Shown piece after piece: positions 40,667-52,300 of a DNA stretch of 64,000 bases. This DNA comes from Blastomussa wellsi (Eukaryota > Cnidaria > Anthozoa > Scleractinia > Plerogyridae). The stretch spans positions 8,816,956-8,880,955 of the forward strand of contig OX393564.1 of assembly GCA_947652115.1 (NCBI GenBank), in the 5' to 3' direction. The position numbers and the translations under genes are program-made. Position 1 is the first letter of the stretch. Each line of letters begins with the position of its first letter. Under the pieces are notes generated by a model, which saw nothing but the letters and a program-made list of their open reading frames with translations, did no database searches and had not been told where the DNA came from.

Positions 40667-42295
40667 CATACGAAATGTAAAATCGAAAATAATTCATGAA
40701 ATTCGAGTCTCAAAGAAAACTGTGATCAGGCGTTTTAGTTGGCTAGTCTCAAGGGGGTCGGACGTTCATTTATTAATATACTGTCTTTTGACCGTTGACG
40801 AGAAACATGTTAGGCCATTTAAATTCTGGATGGCTCAGTTGATGTTTGACGGTTAAAATATTCCATTTTTTACAGTAGGTGGTATTCTTTCGCATACTAT
40901 GGCAACCCCTAACACGAATTATTTAATCAACGTACATATTGTGTTATTTGACAGTCTTTCACATTCAAGATATTTATAATCTCTATCGCCTTTTATCAAA
41001 TTATTTTTCCCATCTTGAACAGTCGAAAGCTTGCTATGTTATTTATTTGTGTATTTATTTATTTATTTTATTTATTTATTTAATTACTTTTAGCTGCAAG
41101 ACAAAGAGGTAAGAAATAGCTAGTACCCAACCTCCGCCGTCTCCAAGAACCTCTATTATTGTAACAAGCGAAAACCGCTATTAACACTCGATGCTTGCGG
41201 TAAAGTTTAAAATCCAGTAGTGAATTATGTGGACTATGTTCAGGATTTGAAAGTGTGATTTATATAGTATCGTGGAGATTCAGTGATTAGGAAATAGATA
41301 ATTGTGTTGAGTCCCTAGAAGACCTAGGATACGTTGAAGTCTTCCTGTCGTATCTCTATGGAGTAAACATGGAGTAAGTGTAATAGCCACTAATATATTA
41401 TTGCGGATACTATACCACTTTGAATTCTATCAACTCTTGCATTGATCTCGGCTTGTATACAGAAATGTCGACACTACCAGGTTTTCAATTTTCCCATTCA
41501 GGTTTTGGCTTTCTAACGGTGTAAGAACTCGTTATATTTCTACATGTATTTTGTTTGGAGTTATTGTTTCCTGTTCTATGGGTTTTCTTGTTCGTCACTG
41601 CAGAGTTTCCCGATAGGTTCTTAATCCTTACAGCGAGGATAACTGTGCCTATATGTTTTCATAAATCGAAGGAGAAACTTGAAATTTATACGTAATGTAT
41701 CAAACACGAGAGACAGTGTTTCATTGCGATATCCGTGCAAACACCGAGAAGAGAGTTGTTTGGATACTAGCCGAAGAAACACTGCTTGTTTGATATACAT
41801 TCTCAATCGAAACAAAAACTAAGGAGTAAACGGAGGAATATAATCGTCAAAATCTATGTTAATCAAGACCGGGTATCCAAACCTTCTTCACGGTCATGAT
41901 TTTCTTTGTTTTAACTTGACGAATTGTAATGAGTTTGAAAATATGATTTCAAACATGTAGACCATGAAGTGGTTCAGCTAGTAAATTAATTGTTCATTGT
42001 TAAGACTAGTTTATTCTCTGCATGGTGGCATTTCTGCTATAAAATTCGATTAAATGCGAGCAACCTTACATGACCAAGAATACTGAGTCTACCTGGCTAG
42101 CAAGGACCGGAGTAGTCTGTAGGTTTTACTAACTGCAGCGACCGTTAACTGCATTATTGTAATGTAAGCGGTTTATATGCAAATTTTCCACACATTAGTC
42201 AAATAGTCAAATATCACTCGGTAACGTCACTGTCATTGGCAAAGCATTGCGACACGAGTAACAGAGATCAGACAGCTCCCTGTTTTAGGCTTGAA
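40667..42295. other. Non-coding stretch left of the CASD1-like gene
   Basis: It starts with the CATAC target duplication. An (ATTT)n microsatellite lies at 41041-41085. No SGNH-type exon or other coding block was recognised. Confidence 0.5.
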
Positions 42296-42709
42296 TTAAA
42301 GGGGCAGTATCACGCTATTTTTTAGCAACACCTCGAAAATACAAGGTACTCCTTTCAGTTAATAGATAGAATCTGCATGATAATGATAAAAAAATTCTTT
42401 GAAAGACTATCGAAATGTATAGAAACTGTTCAGAGATGTTTTTGTGGACGGATGGCCAAGATCGGGACTACAGTGCCAACTTGAAAAAGTCGGGCCGACG
42501 TTTTCAGGTTGTTTTCCCATTGTATCTCATATGAAACTGAGTACTAACATATTTCGCCTCGTCCTTCTGTTCTGAATTCACTTGATGTTATAAAATTAGT
42601 GATTTAGAAGCTATTTCAGTATTGACGAGGCGTTAGATTTTCAAATTTAGCTAATTCTGACCAAAAATCCTGGCAATCGCGATAAACGCCGTGATACTTT
42701 TTCCTTTAA
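42296..42709. mobile_element. 414-bp MITE with TTAAAGGGGCAGTATCACG ends
   Basis: It begins TTAAAGGGGCAGTATCACG and ends CGTGATACTTTTTCCTTTAA, an imperfect inverted repeat with TTAA at both edges. The TTAAAGG end style resembles the MITEs at 15644, 21362 and 29411. Confidence 0.85.
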
Positions 42710-43096
42710 GAGGGCCTAGAAGGTGGGTGGGAGAGGGGCCTGGGGAGGGGGTCTCCATAATAGCTACCATTAGAAATCTATGTTTAATGGAAAATTTTCT
42801 ATCAAAAACTTCTCTTCTGTAGTTTTACTTTTTCATTTGTATTGCTGTATTGAATATTTAGGATGCAATGTAACTTTTAATTGTAATTTCCAATATAACA
42901 GTTAATATTAAAATGTGGGGTTTTACAGAAAGTTATTTGACCCTTAACATTAAACTCCATCTAGGCCTTCAATTAATGCACATGAAAAACTCAAGCAAAC
43001 TACAAAAAAGTATGTTATTACGTTTTAAAAACATTACTATATGCCAATCATTCCTACACAGTTCACGCAGTACTTCTTACTCTCCTTAGAGCAACC

Positions 43097-46000
43097 ATGA
43101 ATGCTGAAGAAGCTTCCACGGTAGGGCAAGGCGAGAGGCTCCCATCCAAAGGTCCACTATCCATTCATCAAAAAGCACTCTTCGTGTTTTGGGTCTCGGT
43201 GGTATCATTGGCGGCTATTAGGAAGCTACTGGTGATACTAAAAGTTCCATCTTTGGGGAGCGTATTTAGGCCTAAGGAGTCAGGTAAACAAGGAATGCTC
43301 GTGTACTTTACGTTTGGTATTCTCCCGGGGGGGGGGGGGGGAAGGTACTGGGGGTCTGAAACCCTGACCCTGGTCAGAACAGAGGAAAATGTTTTCTATA
43401 CTACAGCGCTAACATCTAGCACTGAAAATGATGTAATGTTGACTGATGACCGGCTAAATAAATGTTGATTACCTTTTTTGATTTCGGATACCGACTTAAA
43501 GTCTGGAGGGCATATCCTGTCTAAAGCAATGATACACGGTTTAACATCTTTCAACTTTTGTTGATCAACAAATGTTGAACGTCGTTGCGACTTGTTGAAA
43601 CGTTTTTGCGTTTTCCCAAGTTGTTCAACAAACGGCAACTTGTTGAACGGAATAGAGCCGAGCTCTATTTTCATTCAACAACGTTCAACAAAGTTCAATA
43701 TGTTGAATGGCATATTTCAACATTCAACATCACATGATACACCGTTCAACATTTGTCGCAGCATTTGTTGTTCAACAAATGTTGAACCGTGTATCACTGG
43801 CTTGAGACGACTCCTTAATAACCATGTACTGTTTAGGACATAGTCCAGTGGTACGTCCCCGTATAGCCCAGAAAAGGGAGTACCCCCGTTCCCCGGGGAT
43901 ATTCTTTATAATAATATAATTATAGTTTGTTAATGTAGCTTTGTAGCAGCAACAAGTGCATGGCCTTGCCGTTGTATTCGTCGTAAGAGTACTATTCATG
44001 GCAAATGCGGTGGCTGGGAACGAGGGTTCTCGTTCATCTGGAATTGTTATTTTAAAGGGGCACTGTCACGGAGAGTTTGCTGTTTTCAGGTCCATTCTGC
44101 CACAATTAGTGTCTTGTTGCCTGTTATCTTGCACAAAATGCTTCTGCAGGATTATTATTGAAAGAATTCGAATGAAGTTCTAGCAGAGGGAGCGAACCAT
44201 GATATTTTTCGGCGATTTTTCCTTTACATGGCTTGGAAATTTCCAACCTCGTCATCGGTAAGAGAATACAAAAGTTAATAGTTTCAATGTAGTACTATAG
44301 TCTCTGGTACTCTGGTCACAAGACTAGACCATTATTGTTGGGTTTCCATTGCTTTTCCAAGTGGCGCTACAATAGTGTGAGAACGCCCCTGCAATCTCGC
44401 AACAAATGCTGAGACCTGGCTATTCTGAATTTCACAAATTCGCTCCTGTGTCTGGATCCGTAAAGAAAATCAAAATCGTTGAGACCCTCTTTCCAAAACC
44501 TTCGGATTTTCCTGCACATTACCATTTCTGCTCTGCTTTTTTTTTTTTTTCGAAGATGACAAAGAATCCCGCCTTGGAATGATAGAAAACGGAGCGATGC
44601 CACAACAAAAGGCCAACATAAGTCAAGAGAACAGTGCTGTAGGAAAGATGCCGACCCAAGCACCCACTGCTATCAGACCATCACTTGATCATTTCCTGCA
44701 AAAGGTGGCTATATTTGGGGCCATTATGTTCTTTTACTATTTATGCGATGACTCTCACTATTTCCCCGCCACTGAGCGCACTTATTCACGTGACCTCTTT
44801 TGGTTTCTGGTCCTCATACTCGTGTCAGTAGCCGCTGGATTGACAAGGAAGGAGATTGCAGACAAGATTCTAAACCGGGAGCAGACCGAGGAGTGGAAAG
44901 GCTGGATGCAAGTCATGTTTGTTTGGTATCACTACTTCAAAGCCGCCGAGACTTACAATGCTATAAGAGTGTTCATTGCAGCTTACGTTTGGATGACTGG
45001 CTTTGGTAAGTGATTCCTGTTGTTGCAATCTTGAGGGCGGGGAAATGGGGAAATTTAAATCTATGGCATAAGGTTGGCCTGTCAACCATATTAAACTTCA
45101 TTCCTGCAAAAATATTTATGCAGTCTTTTTCACCAATGAATTGACACTGGAAAAGTCTTCTTATCTGTCTTATCTGCATGTTTTCTGGCGAAGAACTTGG
45201 AAAGTAAATTTCGTGATACGTTTACAGCACAAACCGGATGCAAACTGAAAAGAATAATTTTAAGTCAGTACATTCAGTGCAGACTGTGTGAAGATCACAC
45301 AAGAGTGATGTAGAACAATGACTGACTAAAAATAACCAAATTCCAGCAGTGGCATTTAGCAAAGTCAATGTTTTAATAGAGAGTAAAGAGAAGTCTCTAC
45401 GAGACGATATTTTGTTGACTGAGTAGAATTTGTGTACTCGAGGCTTAAATGATTATTTACAGCAGAGGAACGGTCCATTACATTGTTGTTGTTTTATTTT
45501 GTCCAGTATGCTAGTTACGTACAAGGCTTGAATCACTCAACCATTTTTATATGGACATATAGTACATACTTTAGAGCATAATCCCATTTCCATTTACAGT
45601 TTGCTTTCATTAAGAAATGCTTGCTGTTTTATCTTTACAGGTAATTTTTCCTTTTTCTGGGTAAAAAAAGACTTCAGCCTTTACCGTGTGCTTAAGATGC
45701 TCTTTCGCCTCAATTTCCTTGTTGTGGTCACGTGCTTGGTGGTACGTAATGAGTATATGTTATATTACATCTGCCCTATGCACACGTTCTGGTTTATATC
45801 CTGCTACTGCTTCATGCGACTGCTGAACAGCTGGAACGACGACCCCAAAAAGATGACCGTAAAATTTGTAATGTATTTTCTCGTAGTTTTCTTGTTGTTT
45901 GACGTGCCAAGTGTTGGAAAGATCGTTTTCAAACCTTTGGGCTTCATCTTGAACTATGAGAATTCTCTGCATGAATGGATGTTTAGAGCAGGACTCGACC

Positions 46001-46572
46001 ACTACGCGACTCTTCTCGGCATGCTATGTGCTTATCACCATCCTAACTTTGAGAGACTCATGGGATATCTAGATGAGAAGTGGTCGGTCAAGCGCAAAGC
46101 GATACAGTTTGGAATCGGTTTGGCATGCCTGGCGTCATTTGCCTTTTGGGTTCGATATATCTTTGCACTGGAGAAATACGAATATAATAGACTCCACCCG
46201 TATTTTTCTTTTATCCCGTTGCTGTCCTACATATTTCTTCGCAACATGTTTCCGTTGTTTCGAAAGCACTACTTTTACATGTTCACGTGGCTTGGAAAAA
46301 TAACTTTAGAAACGTATATATCCCAATTGCATGTTTACCTCCAAGGCAATGCCAAGTTTCTGATTTCCTTCATTCCAGGATACCCATTGCTTAATTTCGC
46401 TTGTGCCACCGCTGTTTATCTTTTCTTGTCGTATCACTTGTTTCACCTTACTCTTGATATCAGTTCATTTCTTATACCCAAGGACCACAAATCGATGATA
46501 GAAACCCTTGCTGTAGGCCTCGTTTGGCTAGCAATATGCTATGCTGCGGGATTTAGTTTTATGGGGTTTTAA
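43097..46572 (+). CDS. CASD1/Cas1p-like multi-spanning O-acyltransferase (exons 43097-43283, 44556-45005, 45641-46572)
   Basis: Three exons join in matching phase to 522 codons. Donors are GTAAAC and GTAAGT; acceptors are TTTTCGAAG and CTTTACAG. Cas1p-family proteins transfer acetyl groups to sugars in the Golgi; animal CASD1 makes 9-O-acetyl sialic acid. Visible family blocks are NREQTEEWKGWMQ, YNAIRVFIAAYVWMTGFG, SLYRVLKMLFRLNFL, FDVP and GKITLETYISQLHVYLQ. About ten to twelve hydrophobic spans follow one N-terminal span (ALFVFWVSVVSLAAI). Canonical CASD1 has a luminal SGNH domain before the membrane part, but none is seen here. An acceptor-like CTCCTTAG at 43089 leaves open an upstream exon, so the start is uncertain. 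AATAAA follows the stop by 34 bases. Confidence 0.8.
43327..43341. repeat. Run of 15 G in intron 1 of the CASD1-like gene
   Basis: A pure G run lies 44 bases after the exon 1 donor. Its length is uncertain in any assembly. Confidence 0.9.
43530..43797. mobile_element. Fold-back element with ATGATACACGG ends, rich in GTTGAAC/GTTCAAC
   Basis: The ends ATGATACACGGTTTAACA and TGTTGAACC-GTGTATCA are inverted. Inside, TTCAACA/TGTTGAA recurs more than ten times. It lies in intron 1 of the CASD1-like gene. Confidence 0.85.
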
Positions 46573-46606
46573 TTTTCTTAACATTGCTATTTGTTGTAGG
46601 CTTTCC

Positions 46607-46612
46607 AATAAA
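46607..46612 (+). terminator. Polyadenylation signal AATAAA of the CASD1-like gene
   Basis: AATAAA lies 34 bases after the TAA stop. A second AATAAA follows at about 46616. Confidence 0.7.
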
Positions 46613-47059
46613 AAGAATAAATAGAAGTTGAAACGACACTCTTCTCTTATAAATGAATGAAGGGGGGAGGTGTTGGTACAGCGGCTGATAAACTGCTTAC
46701 AGGATTGGCGATTGAAAACAGATCACGTCGATCGGTATTTTCTATGCATTGTTCATTTTGGCATTTCTTGTTTCTAAAGATCGCTAGTTCGCTGGAATGG
46801 AGAAATCTGAGTTCTGCGATACATTAATCATCATTGCTTCCAGGGATAGAGGGCCGGACATTGAAGGATATGATATCGGTGAGCGAAAAAGCCCGCTTTT
46901 TCGCAACTTGCAATTTCCCATCAAGTCTTCATATTGGAGTCACCTAGATTAAAGGGTTCGAAAAGGTTTGAATGTGTCCTTTAGTAGCATGTCGTAATGA
47001 TGTGGGATATAGTTCAAGTGAAGCCTTTGAGTGCTACTTTGGTTCTTTAGTTCTTTATT
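46613..47059. other. Non-coding region downstream of the CASD1-like gene
   Basis: No coding frame or repeat with clear ends was seen. Confidence 0.4.
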
Positions 47060-47094
47060 GACTCCGAGCTTTCGCCGATCTACGGCATCATCAG
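47060..47094 (-). ncRNA. Hammerhead-ribozyme-like motif of a Penelope-like element
   Basis: On the minus strand CTGATGA (47094-47088) is followed by a GCCG-TAGAT-CGGC hairpin, then GAAA (47073-47070) and GTC (47062-47060). Order and spacing of the CUGAUGA, stem II, GAAA and GUC blocks match the type I hammerhead fold. Helix III between GAAA and GUC does not pair well, so activity is doubtful. It lies 3' of a Penelope-like coding remnant on the same strand, where such motifs are known. Confidence 0.55.
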
Positions 47095-47248
47095 GGAGGA
47101 CGATAAAATATTCGCGCTATGGTTTTAAACGTTGGAGGTGCCACTGTAAATTAGCATAGTGTAAAACTAGCCAGTAGGACGCATGGAAACAATGGTGTGG
47201 TAAAATGTTCTAAAATATGTGTTAAAAACAGTTAATTAGAATAGCTAA

Positions 47249-47467
47249 TTAAAATAGAAGATCGTTAAGTTCAGTGCATTCCTCACGGGAGTTCAGTCCC
47301 GGCTTGTGTTTTCTGATGTAAAACGCTTCGTATAATCGCAGATTGACGGGGTCATTTTCACCCGTGATTACTTTGACTTTCAAATCGTTTCTCAATTCTT
47401 TATTTACGCGTTCGTCATCGCCGCGATGTTGGTGGGCAACAGAGATTAGCTGCAAAGAATGACGCAA
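47249..47467 (-). pseudogene. Penelope-like element fragment, GIY-YIG C-terminus
   Basis: The minus strand reads VKVITGENDPVNLRLYEAFYIRKHKPGLNSREECTELNDLL. The EAFYIRKHKPGLN block is the typical end of the Penelope-like GIY-YIG nuclease. No polymerase part is present. Confidence 0.75.
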
Positions 47468-49362
47468 ATAGTAATGTATAAACTTTTCTTTATTTTATAA
47501 GTCTCATATCCATTACTTATTTTTAAATCTCTATCAAATATCCATTCTTTAGTAAACAACCTTCATTTTGCAAAAATTCTTCAAAGTAATTATACAAATA
47601 CTATTCCACGTACGCAACACTACGCTATTTTTGTTATCGCGCCAAGCTAATCTCTTATATACAGAGATCACAAAAGATTCCAATAAATATGGCATACATT
47701 CATGCAATCTTTATCCTATAATCAAATATTCTTTAGTAGCTTTTTCCGAGTATTGAAACTGACTAAAAGCATGTTACAGAAAGACGTCGTATCGCAACAA
47801 AGTTTGAAGTCTCATTCTGGAAAAAGAAAACCTACTACACTGGATCTTCATATATAACGGGACACCAATGTAACTAGCTAGTATTACAAAAAAAAACTAA
47901 TGTAACTAATTGAACAAAGTATAGAACTAAAATATAAAATGCTTACACGACCTCTAACTGTTTTTTTTTTTCCCAAAGCCTGATACAAACTAGCGACATA
48001 ACGACATAGACAAATGACACAAAGAACAGATCAGTTTTTTTTTTCTTACGGTGTCCACACTGGCGACATAAAACATCAACACGAGTTCTTTTGCGTTTGC
48101 GTAACCTTGCTGTTATGTCGCTTGGGTGAACCAGGTCTTACTAAGCCATAAATGGCAGGATAACCCAATAAACCTGATTTTGTATCACTTGTTCTGAAGA
48201 GCCAGTCAATTTGCATCTTTGCGTTCGGCTCTGTTCAAGGTGATTATATACAAGGTTCGTGGAATTGAATAACGTAATGGAAAGTATACATCCGGCTTAA
48301 ACAAATCACCTCTTACTTAACAGCAATCAACAATATATGTGAACAACTATTTAAAATATAATTTAAAATCTATGCGGACATGAATATAATTGAATTAATA
48401 TTAGCCTTGCCATTTGAAGTGAACGAATTCATTGTTGCAGAGAGGTTTTCAATTATTTCTTTGGCTTTGATTTTGCAGAGATCTTACAGTTAGTTGAAAA
48501 TGATGCTCTTACAACGCGCTTTTATTGACAAAATCAAACAATCAAGCATCAAGCCTGGACCAATATTGAATTCAAAGCTTGTCACCGTGAGTTAACATGA
48601 TTTTACGTTAGACTGGGAGTTCTTACTGGTTCAAGACGCTAATTCAGAGACTAACTGTATTAGCTATAGCTTGGTGTGATTGGTTCGGTTTTGGCTTCAC
48701 AGCTTCTTTTCCAGAGAAAAACCTAACTCAGATGTCTCTTAGAAATAACATCCATAAATAAAAATTTTAAAAAAACTTGTAAGTGTATCAAATTCAGTTT
48801 CGCATCTCAGTTCTTCCGTTAACAAACAAATTGGCATTTACAAGAGGCTCGTGTAAATATTGGGCTGTTTTATAACCATTATCATGCTATAAATATGTAG
48901 CGGTACCTCGGCGAACGCCTTTTCATGGAAAAGAGGCATATAATATATTTCGACGTTCTTACACGTAAATAAGTAGCTGTATTTATAAGATCATTAGATT
49001 TTATGCTCAGCTACCTATGACCGATAGCTTTATATTATATAGAGGAGATATTATTACATAAATCATCTTATTCAACGCACCACACGAAAGCAAACTGAAT
49101 ATTTGGATAACGTGGAGGAATTTAGAATAGTGCACATTTTATATTATTACGTTTTTTCATCTTTCACTGTGTTTCTGATCCTAAAGATAATTGCAAACTT
49201 ATGACGTTTAACCATTAATAACTATATCTACCAGTCATACACTAATCTCTGATAATAAAGTCCGAACAAAAAGATTAGTTAATATATTGAAGTCGCGGAG
49301 ACTTTCGTATCAATACAAAATATATTAATTTTTCTGAGATACCGGGCGGAATCTGTAATATT
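47468..49362. other. AT-rich 3' flank between two convergent genes
   Basis: The region is very AT-rich and likely holds the 3' UTR of the minus-strand PH-domain gene near 49362. I recognised no further gene. Confidence 0.5.
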
Positions 49363-52300
49363 TTATTTGTTGCACTTCTCACTCATGGAAACAGCGAAAA
49401 AGTCTTCAAAGTCCTGGGGAAAAGAAAGTATTAACAATGTTGTTTAAGCATATAAACCCACAAAAGATACGAGTTTGTCCTAAACAGCTTGCAAAAAGAG
49501 TAAGGTTGCTGGAAAATACGCAAAAAGGCATGTCTATTGAGTTAAGTCAGGTACCGGCCTGTGCTCTAAAAATATCACGAAAGGGAAGGGAATGGGGACC
49601 TGCAATCATTAATTGATTTGATATATAGCAAGCACAAGGTAGACCTTCAATTACAGGTAAGGAACTGTTCGTGGGCAACAGTGCCCTGTTGCTGCCCTCT
49701 GACGTAATAGATTTTGCAATGTTGGCTTCTCCGAGACTTTTGGCTAGTCGGTTTTATTGACCAACAAAAACAAAATGATTGGTTGTTAAATGTGCATGAA
49801 GAACGTTCTGAGAAAAGATGTTTCATGACTACAGGTTCGAAAAAGAAGGGCAAATGAATCTCTCACACGACTAACGTTGGGAGTGAAAGAGCCATCTTTC
49901 TACTCATAATCGCTAATGCTACTCCGAACACATGTTTTTTAGTGATGATCTGCTATTTATTATATGATAAGTCACATAGAAAAAGAATACGGTATTGTTG
50001 TGTCAGTCTCCAGTGAACAAGGAAAACAGCAAAGAAATGAAAGAGGTACATATACACCCAATTTTGTATGTCATGACAAGAAGCAGCGCATACCTTAATC
50101 TGTGATAATGCATTCATCAGGGTAGCACGGTGCTCTTCGGATCCTCTCTCGGAGTTAGTTGACAGCTTTCGAGACCTGACGTCAGCCAAGTCCTTTTCCG
50201 ACGAGGTGGATAATCTATGGCCAACGGATTTTTCGTCTTCGGGTTTGTTCTCGTCTTCTGTCGGAATTTCAACGGACACGTTATGAAATGCCACCTTGGA
50301 ACCCGAAGCAGAAAACCTCTTCCGCCTCAACTCGGCGCTGTCGGCTAATTTAGGCCTTGGAAGAGAAGACCGATCGCCAGCGGTGCCTTCGGAGCCCGTT
50401 GAAACTTTATTTTCCAGAGTTATTTTCTTGTTTAAGATTGGTGAATCCTTTACAGCAGAGTCCTCTAGAGAGCCTTCGGACGACCATGACACTCTCCCAG
50501 GTCTCTGATCGCCAGCGAGGGTTATCCTTCTGCCACCGACAGGCGAAATCTTTCTGAGTTCCTTCTCGAGCACGGCCAGCGATACAGCAGTGCTCTGCTT
50601 GCGTGCAGCTTCGAGGGTCTGTTGGGTGTTAGGTATATCTTTCTCGGGCTTTTCCTCTGTGGATCCCTGAGAGGAAGTGGACTCGGAAGGAGAAGTCTTA
50701 AAATCACTGCGTTTTTGTTCCACTGGTATTTTGTTGCCCGTGTGTTTGACAAAAGAATGCTTTCTCACAGTTTTTGTTTTCATAACGTTGATGTTGTCCA
50801 AAGCTTGTGCTTCGCTCATTTTGTTATCCATTAAGTCTCTTTCAATGGTCGCAAGTTCCTGGTTCACTTTTTGAAGCCTTTCTTCGACGCGTTGCACATC
50901 CTCATTGCTCGCAGTCTCATCTTTACCAAGAAGCTTTTTCATCGTGTTTTTCTTTTCCGGTCCCTTGTTTATCTTCCTTTTCAGTACATCTTTCTCAAGC
51001 GTGAGTGAGTTTCGACGCTTCTTCAACAAAGTTTCTTTTTTCAAAGTTCTTAATCTTTCTTCTTCAGCGAGCTTTTCAAACTGCTCTATGATTTCATTAG
51101 CACCTACCCGAGGCGAGGATGGAAATGAGCCAAGTTCTTTATGTGTCGTTTGTGTCGACGACATAGACAAGGTCCTTCGCCTTGCTTCCTCTTGGTACGT
51201 GGATTCGCTTTTGTCTACAACCGGGATAATAGACCCAGAGCGATGCTCTTTCAAAGCCGCGGCGGCTGACCTCTGCCACGCTCTTTGCACCTTCTTCACT
51301 TTGTTAAATTTCTGTTGTCCAAGCTGTTGAATTAGCTTCTGATCTTGAAGAAGTTTCAGCACGCCATCAAGCGATGTGGGTCTCAGGGCCGAAGTAAAGT
51401 TGACAGGACTTTGTCGAGATGACACTTCACTCCTGTCGTTTGCTGTTAACACTTCTTCGTTCTGGCACTTTTCTGTCGGAGTGCTTAAGCCTGACTGGTG
51501 AGTCTCGTTTCCAATCTGCTCCGCATCGATCGGTGACTGATTTGTAGACTCGTCCGCAAGCTGTTCAATGACTTCGCATTCGTGCACCGCATCACCATTT
51601 GCGATCGTTTGTACATCTCGTGTAAAGCTGAAAAGAAAAATAGTTCGGTTATAATTCGCATTATATATTGCCCATTGGTGTCCATACATTTCTTGCAACG
51701 GCAGTTGGAAGAATTGATTTCATTGCACAAGACGGAAGATTTTCCATAAAAGCTCTGTAGTGAAATCAGAAAGATGTCACGGACGTGGAGCTAAGATTTT
51801 ATTCATTGTCCCATGCTCGCGACACTATGATCATAACATCATCTAGCTAATTTCACTACCGAGATTACATTCAAACCAAGTGAAGCGTACCCCCTAGAGT
51901 ACATTATTATTAATGAACTGATTATTGGAAAATAGAACCCGTTATTCGTTTCAATGTTGTATTCGGTTAAAAAGGCGCGAATCAATGCTCAAATCAAAAG
52001 ACGATTTTTGATGGGAAATTCTTGTTCGTTTAAATGGTAGGAAGAAAAGAGTTTTCTGGCGAAGTTCTTACAAGTTTTTCGTGAATATTTTACGTGGCTA
52101 ACTTCCGCCATGCCAAAAAGCAGTCAAGGTTCCATATCGTTGAAAATAGCAAATTGTCTTCCTAACATTACGCGCTGTCACCTGCAAGTCAAGAATTGAA
52201 TTGGTCTTGGAAAGGTTTCCCAGCCTCGTGAATTCGGCCATGCTAATTCTTTGCCGCCATTTTGAAAAGGAAACAATATTTTCCATATAAGGAGAATCTC

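Noticed and set aside
43097..43468. Exon 1 of the CASD1-like gene read through to 43468
   Set aside because: The extension crosses a GTAAAC donor and a G homopolymer and ends in low-complexity sequence. Splicing to 44556 keeps phase and gives a family match.
43530..43797. Bacterial-type operator array of GTTGAAC sites
   Set aside because: The tract lies within inverted terminal repeats in an animal intron and is better explained as a fold-back element.
44052..44230. Fifth TTAAAGGGGCAC element at 44052
   Set aside because: Only the left end is convincing; the right end near CGATTTTTCCTTTA matches poorly, so the element cannot be delimited.
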